In this document: piece after piece, positions 36,500-46,524 of the stretch
Numbering within the stretch: the first letter of the stretch is position 1
Layout: the number at the start of each line of letters is the position of its first letter
DNA from: Novosphingobium ginsenosidimutans
Lineage (GTDB): Bacteria; Pseudomonadota; Alphaproteobacteria; Sphingomonadales; Sphingomonadaceae
DNA length: 64,000 nt
Direction: 5' to 3'
NCBI RefSeq assembly: GCF_007954425.1
Contig: NZ_CP042345.1
Span: forward strand, 930,001-994,000
Translations under genes and position numbers: made by a program
Notes under the pieces: model-generated
Databases searched by the model: none
Told to the model about the DNA's origin: nothing
Seen by the model: the letters and a program-made list of their open reading frames with translations, nothing else

Positions 36500-36531
36500 A
36501 CATTGGGCATGGGGCCTGCCAAGGAAGCGTC

Positions 36532-39226
<2,695 letters not shown>

Positions 39227-39227
39227 A

Positions 39228-39602
39228 ATGGGTGCGTGGTGCATCGATCCCGAACATCGCGCCGCGTACCTGCGCGGGCGGCTTCAGCCAGAGCACATTC
39301 TACGTGATCTGACTGCAGCCATCCAGCCCAACCGCCGATTTGTCGAACTGATCGGCATTAAGGCGGCGGTCGCGGATTCGAGGGATTTCGAGCGAACCTT
39401 CGAGCCCGAGTTCAAGCACCATATCGAAACCGATCCGGAGATTGCGGCCATCCTTGAACCCTACCGGGCCATGGGCTTCAATTTCATCTGGACCGGATAC
39501 TTTGACCCTACCGGCGTCGAGACCAGCTATGCGATCGAGCGCAACCCAGCTGCAGAGGAACAACTGCAGGCGCTCTTGGCTAGCGGGCGCGCGCACGACT
39601 GA
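39228..39602 (+). CDS. Hypothetical protein in a probable operon with thiC
   Basis: A 124-residue soluble protein beginning MGAWCIDPEHRAAYLRGRLQ with mixed alpha/beta character (NFIWTGYFDPTGVETSYAIE) and no signal peptide or membrane segment. I do not recognise it. ATG follows the thiC stop TGA by one base, which suggests translational coupling and riboswitch control. A role in thiamine metabolism is only suggested by position. GC-rich codon use matches the core genome, unlike the next gene. Confidence 0.65.
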   Translation: MGAWCIDPEHRAAYLRGRLQPEHILRDLTAAIQPNRRFVELIGIKAAVADSRDFERTFEPEFKHHIETDPEIAAILEPYRAMGFNFIWTGYFDPTGVETSYAIERNPAAEEQLQALLASGRAHD

Positions 39603-39705
39603 GGCGTCTACGTCTTAGTCGATCTTCCTCGTAATCTGCGCCGTTAGCTCGGCGCTTTGAACGGGAGCGTGTAGGGTGGTTGCCTATTCGAATCGGATTG
39701 GCACA

Positions 39706-40542
39706 ATGGCTCCGCATCAACAGACGAAGGCGCTTGTCGCTGTACTCACCGAATACACAAAACTCTCTCACCTCATTTCTTTTCAGTTTAAGGAAATGAG
39801 TAAAATATTCACCGATAAAAACGCGTTGGATAAGTCTGAATCATGTCGCATGCTTTTGCATATGGCTGGAGTCTCGAGTGTTACAATTGGGATTTTGTGT
39901 AAAGATATAGGAGTTGTAATAAGGGACTCTTATGGAATCTCAAGATCAATACTAGAGCTTTCGGTCAACTTTTCATACGCGCTTATTAGCGAGGATGGAA
40001 CGATTTCAAAACTCAGGGAACATGCCGAGTTCCTTCTTTTGAAGAACAGGAAGATTGATCGATCAATCGGGAGTTGGCGAATTCAGCTAGGCACCGACGA
40101 TCCCCATAATGACGCGCTGGAATCGCGACTTCTTGAGCTGAGTGAAAAATTCACGACCAAGAAGGGGCACAAGAAAGGTTGGAGTGCGGACAGTATTTAT
40201 AAAAAGATCGAATCAATTAGCGGAAAATTCAAAAAAATATCATTATATTATGGTGGAGCGGCTGCTCTTTCGTACGAGATCTCATCGGAGTATCTTCACG
40301 GCAGTCTATACAGTGCACTGCATTTTTACGGCATTCAAGACAAGGGCCATAGCCAACTGAAGGATGGAGAATTTATCAACACCCTCCACCAACATGCTCA
40401 AACAAATCTAATTGTTAGCATCCTGTCACTGCATGGGGCGCTGTCCTCATTCGCTGAGTATGTCCGCAGCGAACCGTTGGTCACGCAACTGAATACTCTG
40501 TTCCAGAGCCTTTCGGCACTCACGGAAGAACAAGCGGGATAG
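39706..40542 (+). CDS. AT-rich hypothetical protein, possibly DUF5677-like, likely acquired
   Basis: A 278-residue helical protein from ATG 39706 (a GTG at 39676 would add 10 residues). The stretch RDSYGISRSILELSVNFSYA resembles the core helix of DUF5677-type proteins, and the His-containing YEISSEYLHGSLYSALHF may be a conserved site; both are tentative. Base composition is far lower in GC than every neighbour (19 G/C of 60 in 39781-39840), with many AAA, ATA and TTA-type codons. No integrase, repeat or tRNA flanks it. DUF5677 proteins often occur in defence or accessory islands. Confidence 0.75.
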   Translation: MAPHQQTKALVAVLTEYTKLSHLISFQFKEMSKIFTDKNALDKSESCRMLLHMAGVSSVTIGILCKDIGVVIRDSYGISRSILELSVNFSYALISEDGTISKLREHAEFLLLKNRKIDRSIGSWRIQLGTDDPHNDALESRLLELSEKFTTKKGHKKGWSADSIYKKIESISGKFKKISLYYGGAAALSYEISSEYLHGSLYSALHFYGIQDKGHSQLKDGEFINTLHQHAQTNLIVSILSLHGALSSFAEYVRSEPLVTQLNTLFQSLSALTEEQAG

Positions 40543-40635
40543 TTTCGACGCGTCCATCCCACCTTAGTCGCCCCTACCCATCCCCCCACATTCATGCGAA
40601 CCTCCGGCCCAGTCCTCTTCTGCCCCGGAGCCGCC

Positions 40636-41109
40636 ATGCCTCGCCTGATCCCTGCCGCCGCCGTGCTGGCCCTCGCCGCGCTGGTGGCCGCTTCCCCCGT
40701 TGCCGCCAGCAAGCCTGCGACCGCGCCCGGCCCGGTTTTTACCCCGTCGGAGCTGCCCTATCCGTTCTCCAGCGCGGTGCAGGTGGGGGATGTGCTGTAC
40801 CTTTCGGGCCAGCTGGGCGCCGAGGATGGGGGCGGCAAGGTGGTGCCCGGCGGGATCGGGCCGGAGAGCGAGCAGATGTTCAAGCGGATCAGCCAGACCC
40901 TGACCCAGCACGGCCTGAGCTTTGACGACGTGTTCAAGTGTTCCGTCTTCCTGGCCGACATGGCGGACTGGCCGGCCTTCAACACGATCTACGCGCGCCA
41001 CTTCAAGCCCGGCCGCTACCCCGCGCGCTCGGCCATGGGGGTCAACGGCCTGGCGCTGGGCGCGCGGGTGGAGATGGAGTGCTGGGCGCACAAGCCCCAA
41101 AAGCGCTGA
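40636..41109 (+). CDS. Exported RidA-family protein, first of a tandem pair
   Basis: A 157-residue protein with a signal peptide (MPRLIPAAAVLALAALVAAS, then PVAAS) followed by a complete RidA domain: VQVGDVLYLSGQLG, FKCSVFLADMADWPAFN and YPARSAMGVNGLALGARVEM. Cytosolic RidA deaminates reactive enamine/imine intermediates; the usual substrate-binding Arg is seen as PAR in the late motif. An exported form suggests a different substrate. The next gene is a paralogue with a near-identical first eight codons and the same GGAGCCGCC before the start. Confidence 0.88.
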   Translation: MPRLIPAAAVLALAALVAASPVAASKPATAPGPVFTPSELPYPFSSAVQVGDVLYLSGQLGAEDGGGKVVPGGIGPESEQMFKRISQTLTQHGLSFDDVFKCSVFLADMADWPAFNTIYARHFKPGRYPARSAMGVNGLALGARVEMECWAHKPQKR

Positions 41110-41203
41110 CGCGGCGCTGATGCGCGCCAGACCGACAGGGCCTGTTCCGCCCGCCAACCTTGTGCCAGAATGGCGTGGGTCGCCCCCTAACGCAGGAGCC
41201 GCC

Positions 41204-41677
41204 ATGCCCCGCCTGATCCCGCTTGCAACCGCGCTTGCTGCGCTGGTCGCCGTGCCCGCCCTCGCCGCGCCCAAGCAGACCGTGATGCCCGAGAACCCCG
41301 AGGCACGCGCATTTCAGGAGCAGTTCGGCTTTTCCGACGCGGTGGTGCATGGCGATACGGTCTACCTCTCCGGCGTGGTCGCCGGGGCGCCGCCGGCCGG
41401 TGCTGACCCGGTGGAGCACTATGCCCGCACCTTCGAGCGGATCGGCGCGATCCTGGCGCGGGCCGGGTCGAGCTGGGATGACGTGCTCGACATCACCACC
41501 TTCCACACCGACATCGATGCCTCGCTCACCCCGCTCTCCGCCGCCAAGAACCGCTATGTGAAGGCCCCCTTCCCAACCTGGACCGCAATCGGCGTGCGCC
41601 GGCTCTACGAACCCACCGCCGTGGTCGAAATCAAGGTCGTCGCGCGGCTGACAGCGAAGGCGAAGGGCAAACGGTAA
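41204..41677 (+). CDS. Exported RidA-family protein, second of a tandem pair
   Basis: A 157-residue protein with signal peptide MPRLIPLATALAALVAVPAL (ending LAA) and a RidA domain of a more divergent type: VVHGDTVYLSGVVAGAPP, VLDITTFHTDIDASLTPLSA and FPTWTAIGVRRLYEPTAVVE. The catalytic Arg of RidA is not obvious here because PAR is replaced by PTW, so it belongs to a non-deaminase Rid branch or is specialised. Shared leader and start context with the upstream gene point to tandem duplication. Confidence 0.86.
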   Translation: MPRLIPLATALAALVAVPALAAPKQTVMPENPEARAFQEQFGFSDAVVHGDTVYLSGVVAGAPPAGADPVEHYARTFERIGAILARAGSSWDDVLDITTFHTDIDASLTPLSAAKNRYVKAPFPTWTAIGVRRLYEPTAVVEIKVVARLTAKAKGKR

Positions 41678-41748
41678 AGGCTGCGCGCGGCGGCGCTTGA
41701 TCGCCAGCAAAACGCTTCCTTCACCACTTGCCCGTTACCCTGCGGGCT

Positions 41749-42114
41749 ATGTCGTTTCGCAAGCCGTTCAAGGCGGTGCCGATCAAGCCCGGACCGCGCC
41801 ATCGCCGCAACCCGCCCGAGCATACCACGCCCCGGGTGCCGCTGCTGCTGCAAGCAGCTCTGCTGGGATCGGTGATCGGCATTGGCAGTCTGGCGTTTAC
41901 GGCAAACGGGCGGGCGATCCTCTCGGCCGGGCTCAGGCCAGCTGCTGCCCCGGACGGTCAAACCCGCGAACCGCAAGCCGGCGATTACTGGGAGAATTGC
42001 GCCGCCGCCCGCCGCGCCGGGGTCAGCTCGATCAATGCCAGCGAGCCAGGCTACCGCGACGACATGGACGGCGACGGCGATGGCGTGGCCTGCGAGCCCT
42101 ATAACGGTTACTGA
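41749..42114 (+). CDS. Membrane-anchored excalibur calcium-binding-domain protein
   Basis: A 121-residue protein: basic N-terminus (residues 1-30), one hydrophobic anchor (~33-52), a linker, and a C-terminal excalibur domain YWENCAAARRAGVSSINASE followed by the calcium-loop DMDGDGDGVACEPY (D-x-D-x-D-G-x-x-CE). The domain would be periplasmic. In other bacteria excalibur follows surface nucleases, but here it is stand-alone. Its stop overlaps the convergent DUF2726 gene by 7 bp. Confidence 0.85.
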   Translation: MSFRKPFKAVPIKPGPRHRRNPPEHTTPRVPLLLQAALLGSVIGIGSLAFTANGRAILSAGLRPAAAPDGQTREPQAGDYWENCAAARRAGVSSINASEPGYRDDMDGDGDGVACEPYNGY

Positions 42115-42761
42115 GCCGGGACCAGCTTCTCCACCAGCCGCTTCAGCTCGGCCGGGGTGGTGTGGCCGGCGACGACTTCGTGATAGCCAATCCCGGCCTT
42201 GCGCAGCGCTTCCTTCTTCACCGCATCGCGCGCGGCGGCGGCGTTGCCGGTCTGGTGGTGGCCGGTGCCCTGGTATTCCAGCGCGTGGCGGACCTGGCAC
42301 TTGTCATCCATCAGCGCGAAATCAACCCGTTTGGAATTGACCGCAAAATAGGCGTCCTTGTCATCGCTGGCGAGGAACTCCCCCAGCGAAACCTGGGCCA
42401 TCACCTGCCAGCCCGGATTGCGCGCGATCACGGCGCTATCGAGCGCCTTGAACACGGCCGCCTCGGGCCGGTTGAGCAGCGCGCGGGCCGAAAAGTCAGC
42501 CTCCATCACGCAGCGCAGCTGCTCCGCCGCATCGAGCGCGGCGCGCTCGGGCGTGCCCTTGAGCGGGATCGACGTCTTTTCCTTGCGGAACGGCGTCACC
42601 TTATTGTCGGCATTCTTGCGGCCGCGCCAATAGGCCTTGCGCTTCTCACGCTCGCCGCGTTCGACAAAGCGTTCGACAAACATTCCGAAGAATGCACCGA
42701 CAGCGAGTACTGCCATGAGCAGCAGCGGCTTATCGATCAGGGCAACTATTTCTGGTGGCAT
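42108..42761 (-). CDS. DUF2726-domain protein, membrane-anchored nuclease-fold candidate
   Basis: A 217-residue protein with an N-terminal hydrophobic anchor (residues ~10-30), a basic linker, and a DUF2726 domain: RVDFALMDDKCQVRHALEYQ followed by GTGHH. The D...E-x-Q/D pattern matches the PD-(D/E)xK-like core of DUF2726, usually E-x-D-x-x-x-H. Function is not established; a nuclease role is family inference. ATG 42761 was chosen over the GTG one codon upstream. Confidence 0.85.
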   Translation of the reverse strand: MPPEIVALIDKPLLLMAVLAVGAFFGMFVERFVERGEREKRKAYWRGRKNADNKVTPFRKEKTSIPLKGTPERAALDAAEQLRCVMEADFSARALLNRPEAAVFKALDSAVIARNPGWQVMAQVSLGEFLASDDKDAYFAVNSKRVDFALMDDKCQVRHALEYQGTGHHQTGNAAAARDAVKKEALRKAGIGYHEVVAGHTTPAELKRLVEKLVPAQ

Positions 42762-43151
42762 CACGCATCAAATCCAACTTAATCCGCCAGTGACAGTATA
42801 AATCATCCGACAATAGCAGCAGGTTAACGCAGGCCGCCCCGCCGTTTTCCTACACCCTCGCGGCCTGCTATGATTGCTTCGGCTCTTTGCAATTGTCGAT
42901 CTGCGCGGTGTGGTGCGCCTCGTCCGGAATTTTTTCCGCCCCCGGTGACGCTCAGCCTGGTTTTGCGCGCTCTGCCGCGGAATTCTGCGGCTTTTGCGCT
43001 GTTGGAAGAAGCGGACGCAGTGTCAACTGTGTCAAGCCCAGCGTAACGCTGCCGCCCTTGCGCTCCCGCCGATAATCTGCTGCCTTGCCAGTGTCCTGCA
43101 CCGAGTCCTGCGCGGCTGGTTCCGGATGCTCCGGGGGGAGGGGAGGACTGG
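42762..43151. other. 390-bp intergenic region before the BLUF gene
   Basis: No convincing gene: short open frames on both strands lack ribosome sites and family features. It is somewhat less GC-rich at the left end and carries a near-direct repeat TGTCAACTGTGTCAAG at 43020-43035. A very strong purine-rich ribosome site (GGGGGGAGGGGAGGA) ends it, 5 bp before the BLUF start. The promoter of the BLUF gene must lie here; none is clear by eye. Confidence 0.6.
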
Positions 43152-43556
43152 ATGGTTTCACTGATCTACGTCAGTACGGCGACGGCTGACCTTACCCCCG
43201 AAGACCTGGCAGCACTGGGCGAGGCAGCTGCGGCGGCCAATGCAGCGCGCGGGATTACCGGGATGCTGGCCTTCAATGGTGAGCACTTCATGCAATTGCT
43301 CGAGGGCCAGGATGCGGCGGTTGAGGCACTGCTGGCCCGGATTGCGGCCGATCCGCGCCACCGTGATCTGGTGGTGATCCGGCGCGATGTGCGCCCGGCG
43401 CGCGAGGTGCCCTATTGGTCGATGCGCACCTTCCTGACGCCGCTGAACGGCGCGGGCGCGGCGACCGAATTCGCCGCCCGGCTGCCCGCAACCTTTGCCG
43501 CAGATACGCGCGTGGTCTTCACCAGCTTTGCCTCGATCAAGCGCGAGCTGGCCTGA
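43152..43556 (+). CDS. Short BLUF-domain blue-light photoreceptor
   Basis: A 134-residue FAD-binding photosensor. The photocycle residues are present: Tyr6 (LIYVS), Asn30 (AAANAARGITG), Gln48 (FMQLLEGQ), and Trp89 with Met91 (PYWSMRTF). Only about 40 residues follow the core, and no output domain is fused, so it must signal by protein-protein contact as in other short BLUF proteins. No obvious partner lies next to it. It is followed after 79 bp by a GFA-family gene. Confidence 0.93.
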   Translation: MVSLIYVSTATADLTPEDLAALGEAAAAANAARGITGMLAFNGEHFMQLLEGQDAAVEALLARIAADPRHRDLVVIRRDVRPAREVPYWSMRTFLTPLNGAGAATEFAARLPATFAADTRVVFTSFASIKRELA

Positions 43557-43635
43557 AGGTTCGGCAAATGTGGCAGTGGGCAGCGCGGCCGCGCAGCGCT
43601 AGGCTGCGGGCATAACAAACGGCGGGAAGAGACGC

Positions 43636-44043
43636 ATGACCAAGGAACAGACCGGTGGCTGCCTGTGCGGCGCGGTGCGCTACAAGATCACGGCCGAGCC
43701 GTTCATGCAGGCGGTCTGCCACTGCAAGAACTGCCAGCGCCAGGCCGGCAGCGGCTGGTCGATGATCCTGGGTCTGCCTGAGGACGGGGTGGAGATCACT
43801 GGCTCGGTCCAGACCTATGTCGATCACGGCACCAGCGGCGGTGAGGTCCACCGCCAGTTCTGCCCGACCTGCGGATCGCCGGTCTTCACCCGCGTGCCGG
43901 CCCAGGCCGGGTGGATCTTCGTCAAGGCGGGCTCGCTCGACGATACCAGCAGCTTCAATCCGCAGATCCAGTTCTGGACGGCAAGCAAGCAGCACTGGAT
44001 CGAGATCCCCGACGTGCCGGGGGTGCCGGGCAACCCAGGCTAG
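43636..44043 (+). CDS. GFA-family (CENP-V/Gfa domain) zinc protein
   Basis: A 135-residue protein with the zinc-binding Cys pattern of the family: GGCLCGAVRYKI, then VCHCKNCQRQAGS and FCPTCGSPVFTR. The family was named for glutathione-dependent formaldehyde activation, but most members have unknown or glutathione-related thiol chemistry. Its stop overlaps the convergent YaiI gene by 4 bp. Confidence 0.93.
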   Translation: MTKEQTGGCLCGAVRYKITAEPFMQAVCHCKNCQRQAGSGWSMILGLPEDGVEITGSVQTYVDHGTSGGEVHRQFCPTCGSPVFTRVPAQAGWIFVKAGSLDDTSSFNPQIQFWTASKQHWIEIPDVPGVPGNPG

Positions 44044-44501
44044 GCGCGCGCCAGCCGGGCCAGCGCTTCATCCAGCGCCTGGAGAAAGCGTGAACGGTCG
44101 GTCTTGGCGAAGGGGGCGGGTCCGCCAATCGCCTCGCCCCCGGCGCGCAGGTCGGCCATGATCGCGCGGGTGGCAATCGCGCTGCCGATCGAGGCATGGG
44201 TGAAGGGCTTGCCGGTGGAGGAGATGACTGTCGCACCGGCCTTCAGGCAGCGATCGGCCAGCAGGATGTCGCTGGTGATCACGACGGCGCGGGCATCGGC
44301 GTTGTCGGCGATCCAGTCATCCGCGGCATCGAAGGCGTCCGACACGGTGACGCGTGCGATCAGCGGGTGATCGGGCACGCGCAGCCGCATGTTGCTGACC
44401 ACCTTGACCGCGACCTGGCGGCGGAAGGCGACCTTGTAGATCTCTTCCTTGACCGGGCAGGCATCGGCATCGACCAGGATGCGGAGCGGCTGGACTGTCA
44501 T
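44040..44501 (-). CDS. UPF0178/YaiI-family protein (DUF188)
   Basis: A 153-residue protein with the family signature ILVDADACPVKEEIYKVAFR near the N-terminus and VVITSDILLADRCLKAGATV, the PIN-like acidic core. It ends with FAKTDRSRFLQALDEALARL. The fold suggests a nuclease but activity is unproven. A 43-residue basic gene lies 13 bp upstream on the same strand and may be cotranscribed. Confidence 0.93.
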   Translation of the reverse strand: MTVQPLRILVDADACPVKEEIYKVAFRRQVAVKVVSNMRLRVPDHPLIARVTVSDAFDAADDWIADNADARAVVITSDILLADRCLKAGATVISSTGKPFTHASIGSAIATRAIMADLRAGGEAIGGPAPFAKTDRSRFLQALDEALARLARA

Positions 44502-44514
44502 CGGCGGGCGGCGG

Positions 44515-44646
44515 TCAGCGCTTCATGTGCTCCAGCCCGGCCAGGACGCCCGGCTTGAGACTGGGCTGCGAGGCGTTCGGCTTGGGCGGCTTCTCCGCCT
44601 TGGGCTTGCGGGCTTCGCGGTTCGATTTATTCTGGCCCTTGGCCAT
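44515..44646 (-). CDS. 43-residue basic Lys/Pro-rich small protein
   Basis: ATG 44646 to TGA 44515 encodes MAKGQNKSNREARKPKAEKP and a further 23 residues ending LEHMKR. It is strongly basic and probably unstructured or RNA-bound. Small proteins with this MAKGQNKSNREARKPK opening are common in alphaproteobacteria, from memory, with no function known. A purine-rich GGAACG precedes the start. It lies 13 bp upstream of the YaiI gene. Confidence 0.75.
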   Translation of the reverse strand: MAKGQNKSNREARKPKAEKPPKPNASQPSLKPGVLAGLEHMKR

Positions 44647-44724
44647 GGCACGTTCCTTTGCGGGGCAGATGCCCCTGGCGGCGATCCTAGGCGCATTTGC
44701 GCCAATCGCGGCACGAAATCGAAC

Positions 44725-45033
44725 CTAGCGCTTGCGCACGAACTCCGCGCGCAGGACCAGCCCCTTGATGCCGGGATAGCGGCAGTCGATCTCCTGCGCA
44801 TCGCCGGTCAGGCGGATCGAGGGGATGACGGTGCCCTGCTTGAGCGTCTGCCCGGCCCCCTTGACGGTCAGGTCCTTGATCAGCGTGACGGCATCGCCAT
44901 CGGCCAGGAGGTTGCCCACGGCATCACGCACCTCGACGGCGTTTTCAGCAGCGCGCTTAGCCGCAAGTTCTGAGGCGGGCAGCCATTCGCCGCTGTCCTC
45001 GTCATAGACATAGTCTTCGTCGTCGCCAGCCAT
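44725..45033 (-). CDS. PhnA/YjdM-family protein
   Basis: A 102-residue protein whose C-terminal half is the PhnA domain: EVRDAVGNLLADGDAVTLIK, then DLTVKGAG, IRLTGDAQEIDCRYPGIKGL. The N-terminal Cys4 zinc ribbon of E. coli YjdM is replaced by an acidic stretch (DDEDYVYDEDSGEWLPASEL), so this is the short form. Despite the name it is not shown to act on phosphonates. ATG 45033 is supported by the acidic N-terminus typical of the short family; the longer ORF is upstream sequence. Confidence 0.85.
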   Translation of the reverse strand: MAGDDEDYVYDEDSGEWLPASELAAKRAAENAVEVRDAVGNLLADGDAVTLIKDLTVKGAGQTLKQGTVIPSIRLTGDAQEIDCRYPGIKGLVLRAEFVRKR

Positions 45034-45142
45034 CGGATTACCCCTTCCGTGCCCGCCATGACAGGCCAGGGGGCGCAGCGCAACGGGCGTTGACAATGAT
45101 CGGTGCCCGGCCAAGTCTTGGCCCCGACAGGAGGGTACCGCG

Positions 45143-45490
45143 ATGGCGAAGGGGTGGTCATGGATGCTGTGGGGGGCGGCGGCCTATAACTGGCTGGTCA
45201 GTCTGCCAGTGCTGCTGAACATTGCTGCGGGCGACAAGGTCAGCGCCGTCCTGGTGGCGGGATTCGGGGTGCTTTACGCCCTGGTCGCGAGCAATCCGGC
45301 GCGGCTGGCCCCGGCGCTGTGGGCTGGGGTAGTCGGCAAGCTGGGGCTGGTCGTGCTGCTCTCTCCCTCGATCGCGGCGGGCACGGCGGCACCTGGCACG
45401 GCCCCGGTGCTGGCGGGCGATCTGCTGTTTACAGCCGCCTTCCTGGCGCTGCTGCTCGGGCCCGGGCGGAACAGGGGAGAGATGCAATGA
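45143..45490 (+). CDS. Small four-helix membrane protein of unknown function
   Basis: A 115-residue hydrophobic protein with four likely helices (residues ~8-25, 33-49, 57-75, 88-108) and an N-terminal MAKGWSWMLWGAAAYNWLVS. GGAGGG precedes the ATG. I do not recognise the family. Its stop overlaps the start of the hydroxylaminobenzene-mutase-like gene (ATGA), so they form a pair. Confidence 0.72.
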   Translation: MAKGWSWMLWGAAAYNWLVSLPVLLNIAAGDKVSAVLVAGFGVLYALVASNPARLAPALWAGVVGKLGLVVLLSPSIAAGTAAPGTAPVLAGDLLFTAAFLALLLGPGRNRGEMQ

Positions 45491-45918
45491 CTGGAGACCT
45501 TGCCGCGCGGCGGCTGGCCGTGGTGGGTGTTGCCTTGCTGCTGGCCGCCATGTTGACCGGGTTTGCCACTGGCGCCGTGCCCAACCCGCGCATGGCGCTC
45601 TCCGCGCACCTGGCCGGCACGACCAGCGCGCTGATGCTGATCGCGCTCTCGGCCATCTGGCACCGCGTCACCCTAAGCTCGCGCGGCCACGGTTGGGCCA
45701 GCGGCCTGCTGGCCTTCGGCGCGGTGACCAACTGGGCGGCGGTGCTGTTGGCCGCGATCTGGGGGGCCGGGGCCACCACCATGCCGATTGCCGCCAAGGG
45801 CATGACTGGCACTGCCTGGCAGGAAAGCGTCATCGCGGCCGCGCTGCTGGCGCTGTCGCTGGCGATCCTGGTGGGGCTGGGGCTGGTCTTGCGCGGTTTG
45901 CTGGCGCGAGGCGAGTGA
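45487..45918 (+). CDS. Hydroxylaminobenzene-mutase-like (HabA/HabB) membrane protein
   Basis: A 143-residue four-helix protein. The family block NPRMALSAHLAGTTSALM and the later NWAAVLLAAIWGAGATTMPI with GTAWQESVIAALL closely follow remembered HabB sequence (PRMGLSAHLEG; ANWLATLLAAIWGAGG). Hab enzymes convert hydroxylaminobenzene to 2-aminophenol. The conserved His (H41) is kept, but the following N-G of AHLEG-x-x-NG is Ser-Ala here, so activity may differ. It is coupled to the membrane protein upstream; a GNAT gene follows after 3 bp. Confidence 0.75.
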   Translation: MTGDLAARRLAVVGVALLLAAMLTGFATGAVPNPRMALSAHLAGTTSALMLIALSAIWHRVTLSSRGHGWASGLLAFGAVTNWAAVLLAAIWGAGATTMPIAAKGMTGTAWQESVIAAALLALSLAILVGLGLVLRGLLARGE

Positions 45919-45921
45919 CCT

Positions 45922-46524
45922 GTGGCGATTGACCAGACCATCATCCGCCTTGGCCCGCAGCACCGCAATGACGCGATTGCCACGCTGGCTGCGGCGTTTC
46001 AGGGCGATCCGGCGGTGAGCTGGATCATCCCCGATGCGGCCGAACGCGCCCGCCGCCTGCCGAAAATGTTCGCCTGGCTGTGGGACGATCACCAGCGCCA
46101 CGGGATCGCGCTCGGCACGCCGGGGTGTGAGGCGGTGACGCTGTGGCGGCTGCCAGGCAAGGTCCATCACCACGATCCGCTCTGGCCGCCCGAGATCTTG
46201 CGTCTGCTGCGCATCTTCGGGCGGCGGATCCTGCGGGCCAGCACGGTCGGCGATGCGATCGCTGCGCACCTCGCCAAGGGCGAGGACTGGTACTACCTGC
46301 GCTATGCCGGAGTGCGGCCAGACTGCCAGGGTCAGGGGCTGGGCGGCCTCACCATCCGCGCCGGAATTGCCGAGGCGACCGCAGCCGGCAAACCGGCGCT
46401 GCTGGAAACCGCGACCGAGAGCAATGTCGGCATCTACCTGCGGCTCGGCTTTGGCGTGCACGAGGAGTGGGACGTGCCGGCCAGAGACGGCCCGCACTTC
46501 TGGTCGATGTCGCGGCCAGTTTAG
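45922..46524 (+). CDS. GNAT-family N-acetyltransferase
   Basis: A 200-residue acetyltransferase from GTG 45922. The acetyl-CoA motif is GVRPDCQGQGLGGLTIRAGI (Q-G-Q-G-L-G), and the C-terminus has the family pattern ATESNVGIYLRLGFGVHEEW. An N-terminal block AAAFQGDPAVSWIIPD is typical of a GNAT subgroup often next to secondary-metabolism genes. Its stop overlaps the convergent M20 gene by 4 bp. The substrate is unknown. Confidence 0.88.
   Translation: MAIDQTIIRLGPQHRNDAIATLAAAFQGDPAVSWIIPDAAERARRLPKMFAWLWDDHQRHGIALGTPGCEAVTLWRLPGKVHHHDPLWPPEILRLLRIFGRRILRASTVGDAIAAHLAKGEDWYYLRYAGVRPDCQGQGLGGLTIRAGIAEATAAGKPALLETATESNVGIYLRLGFGVHEEWDVPARDGPHFWSMSRPV

Noticed and set aside
41728..41748. Earlier start for the excalibur protein
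   Set aside because: ATG 41749 gives a basic N-terminus followed by a membrane anchor; the upstream codons add nothing recognisable.
42887..43161. Short frames on both strands before the BLUF gene
   Set aside because: Composition-driven frames without ribosome sites; one would overlap the BLUF start on the opposite strand.
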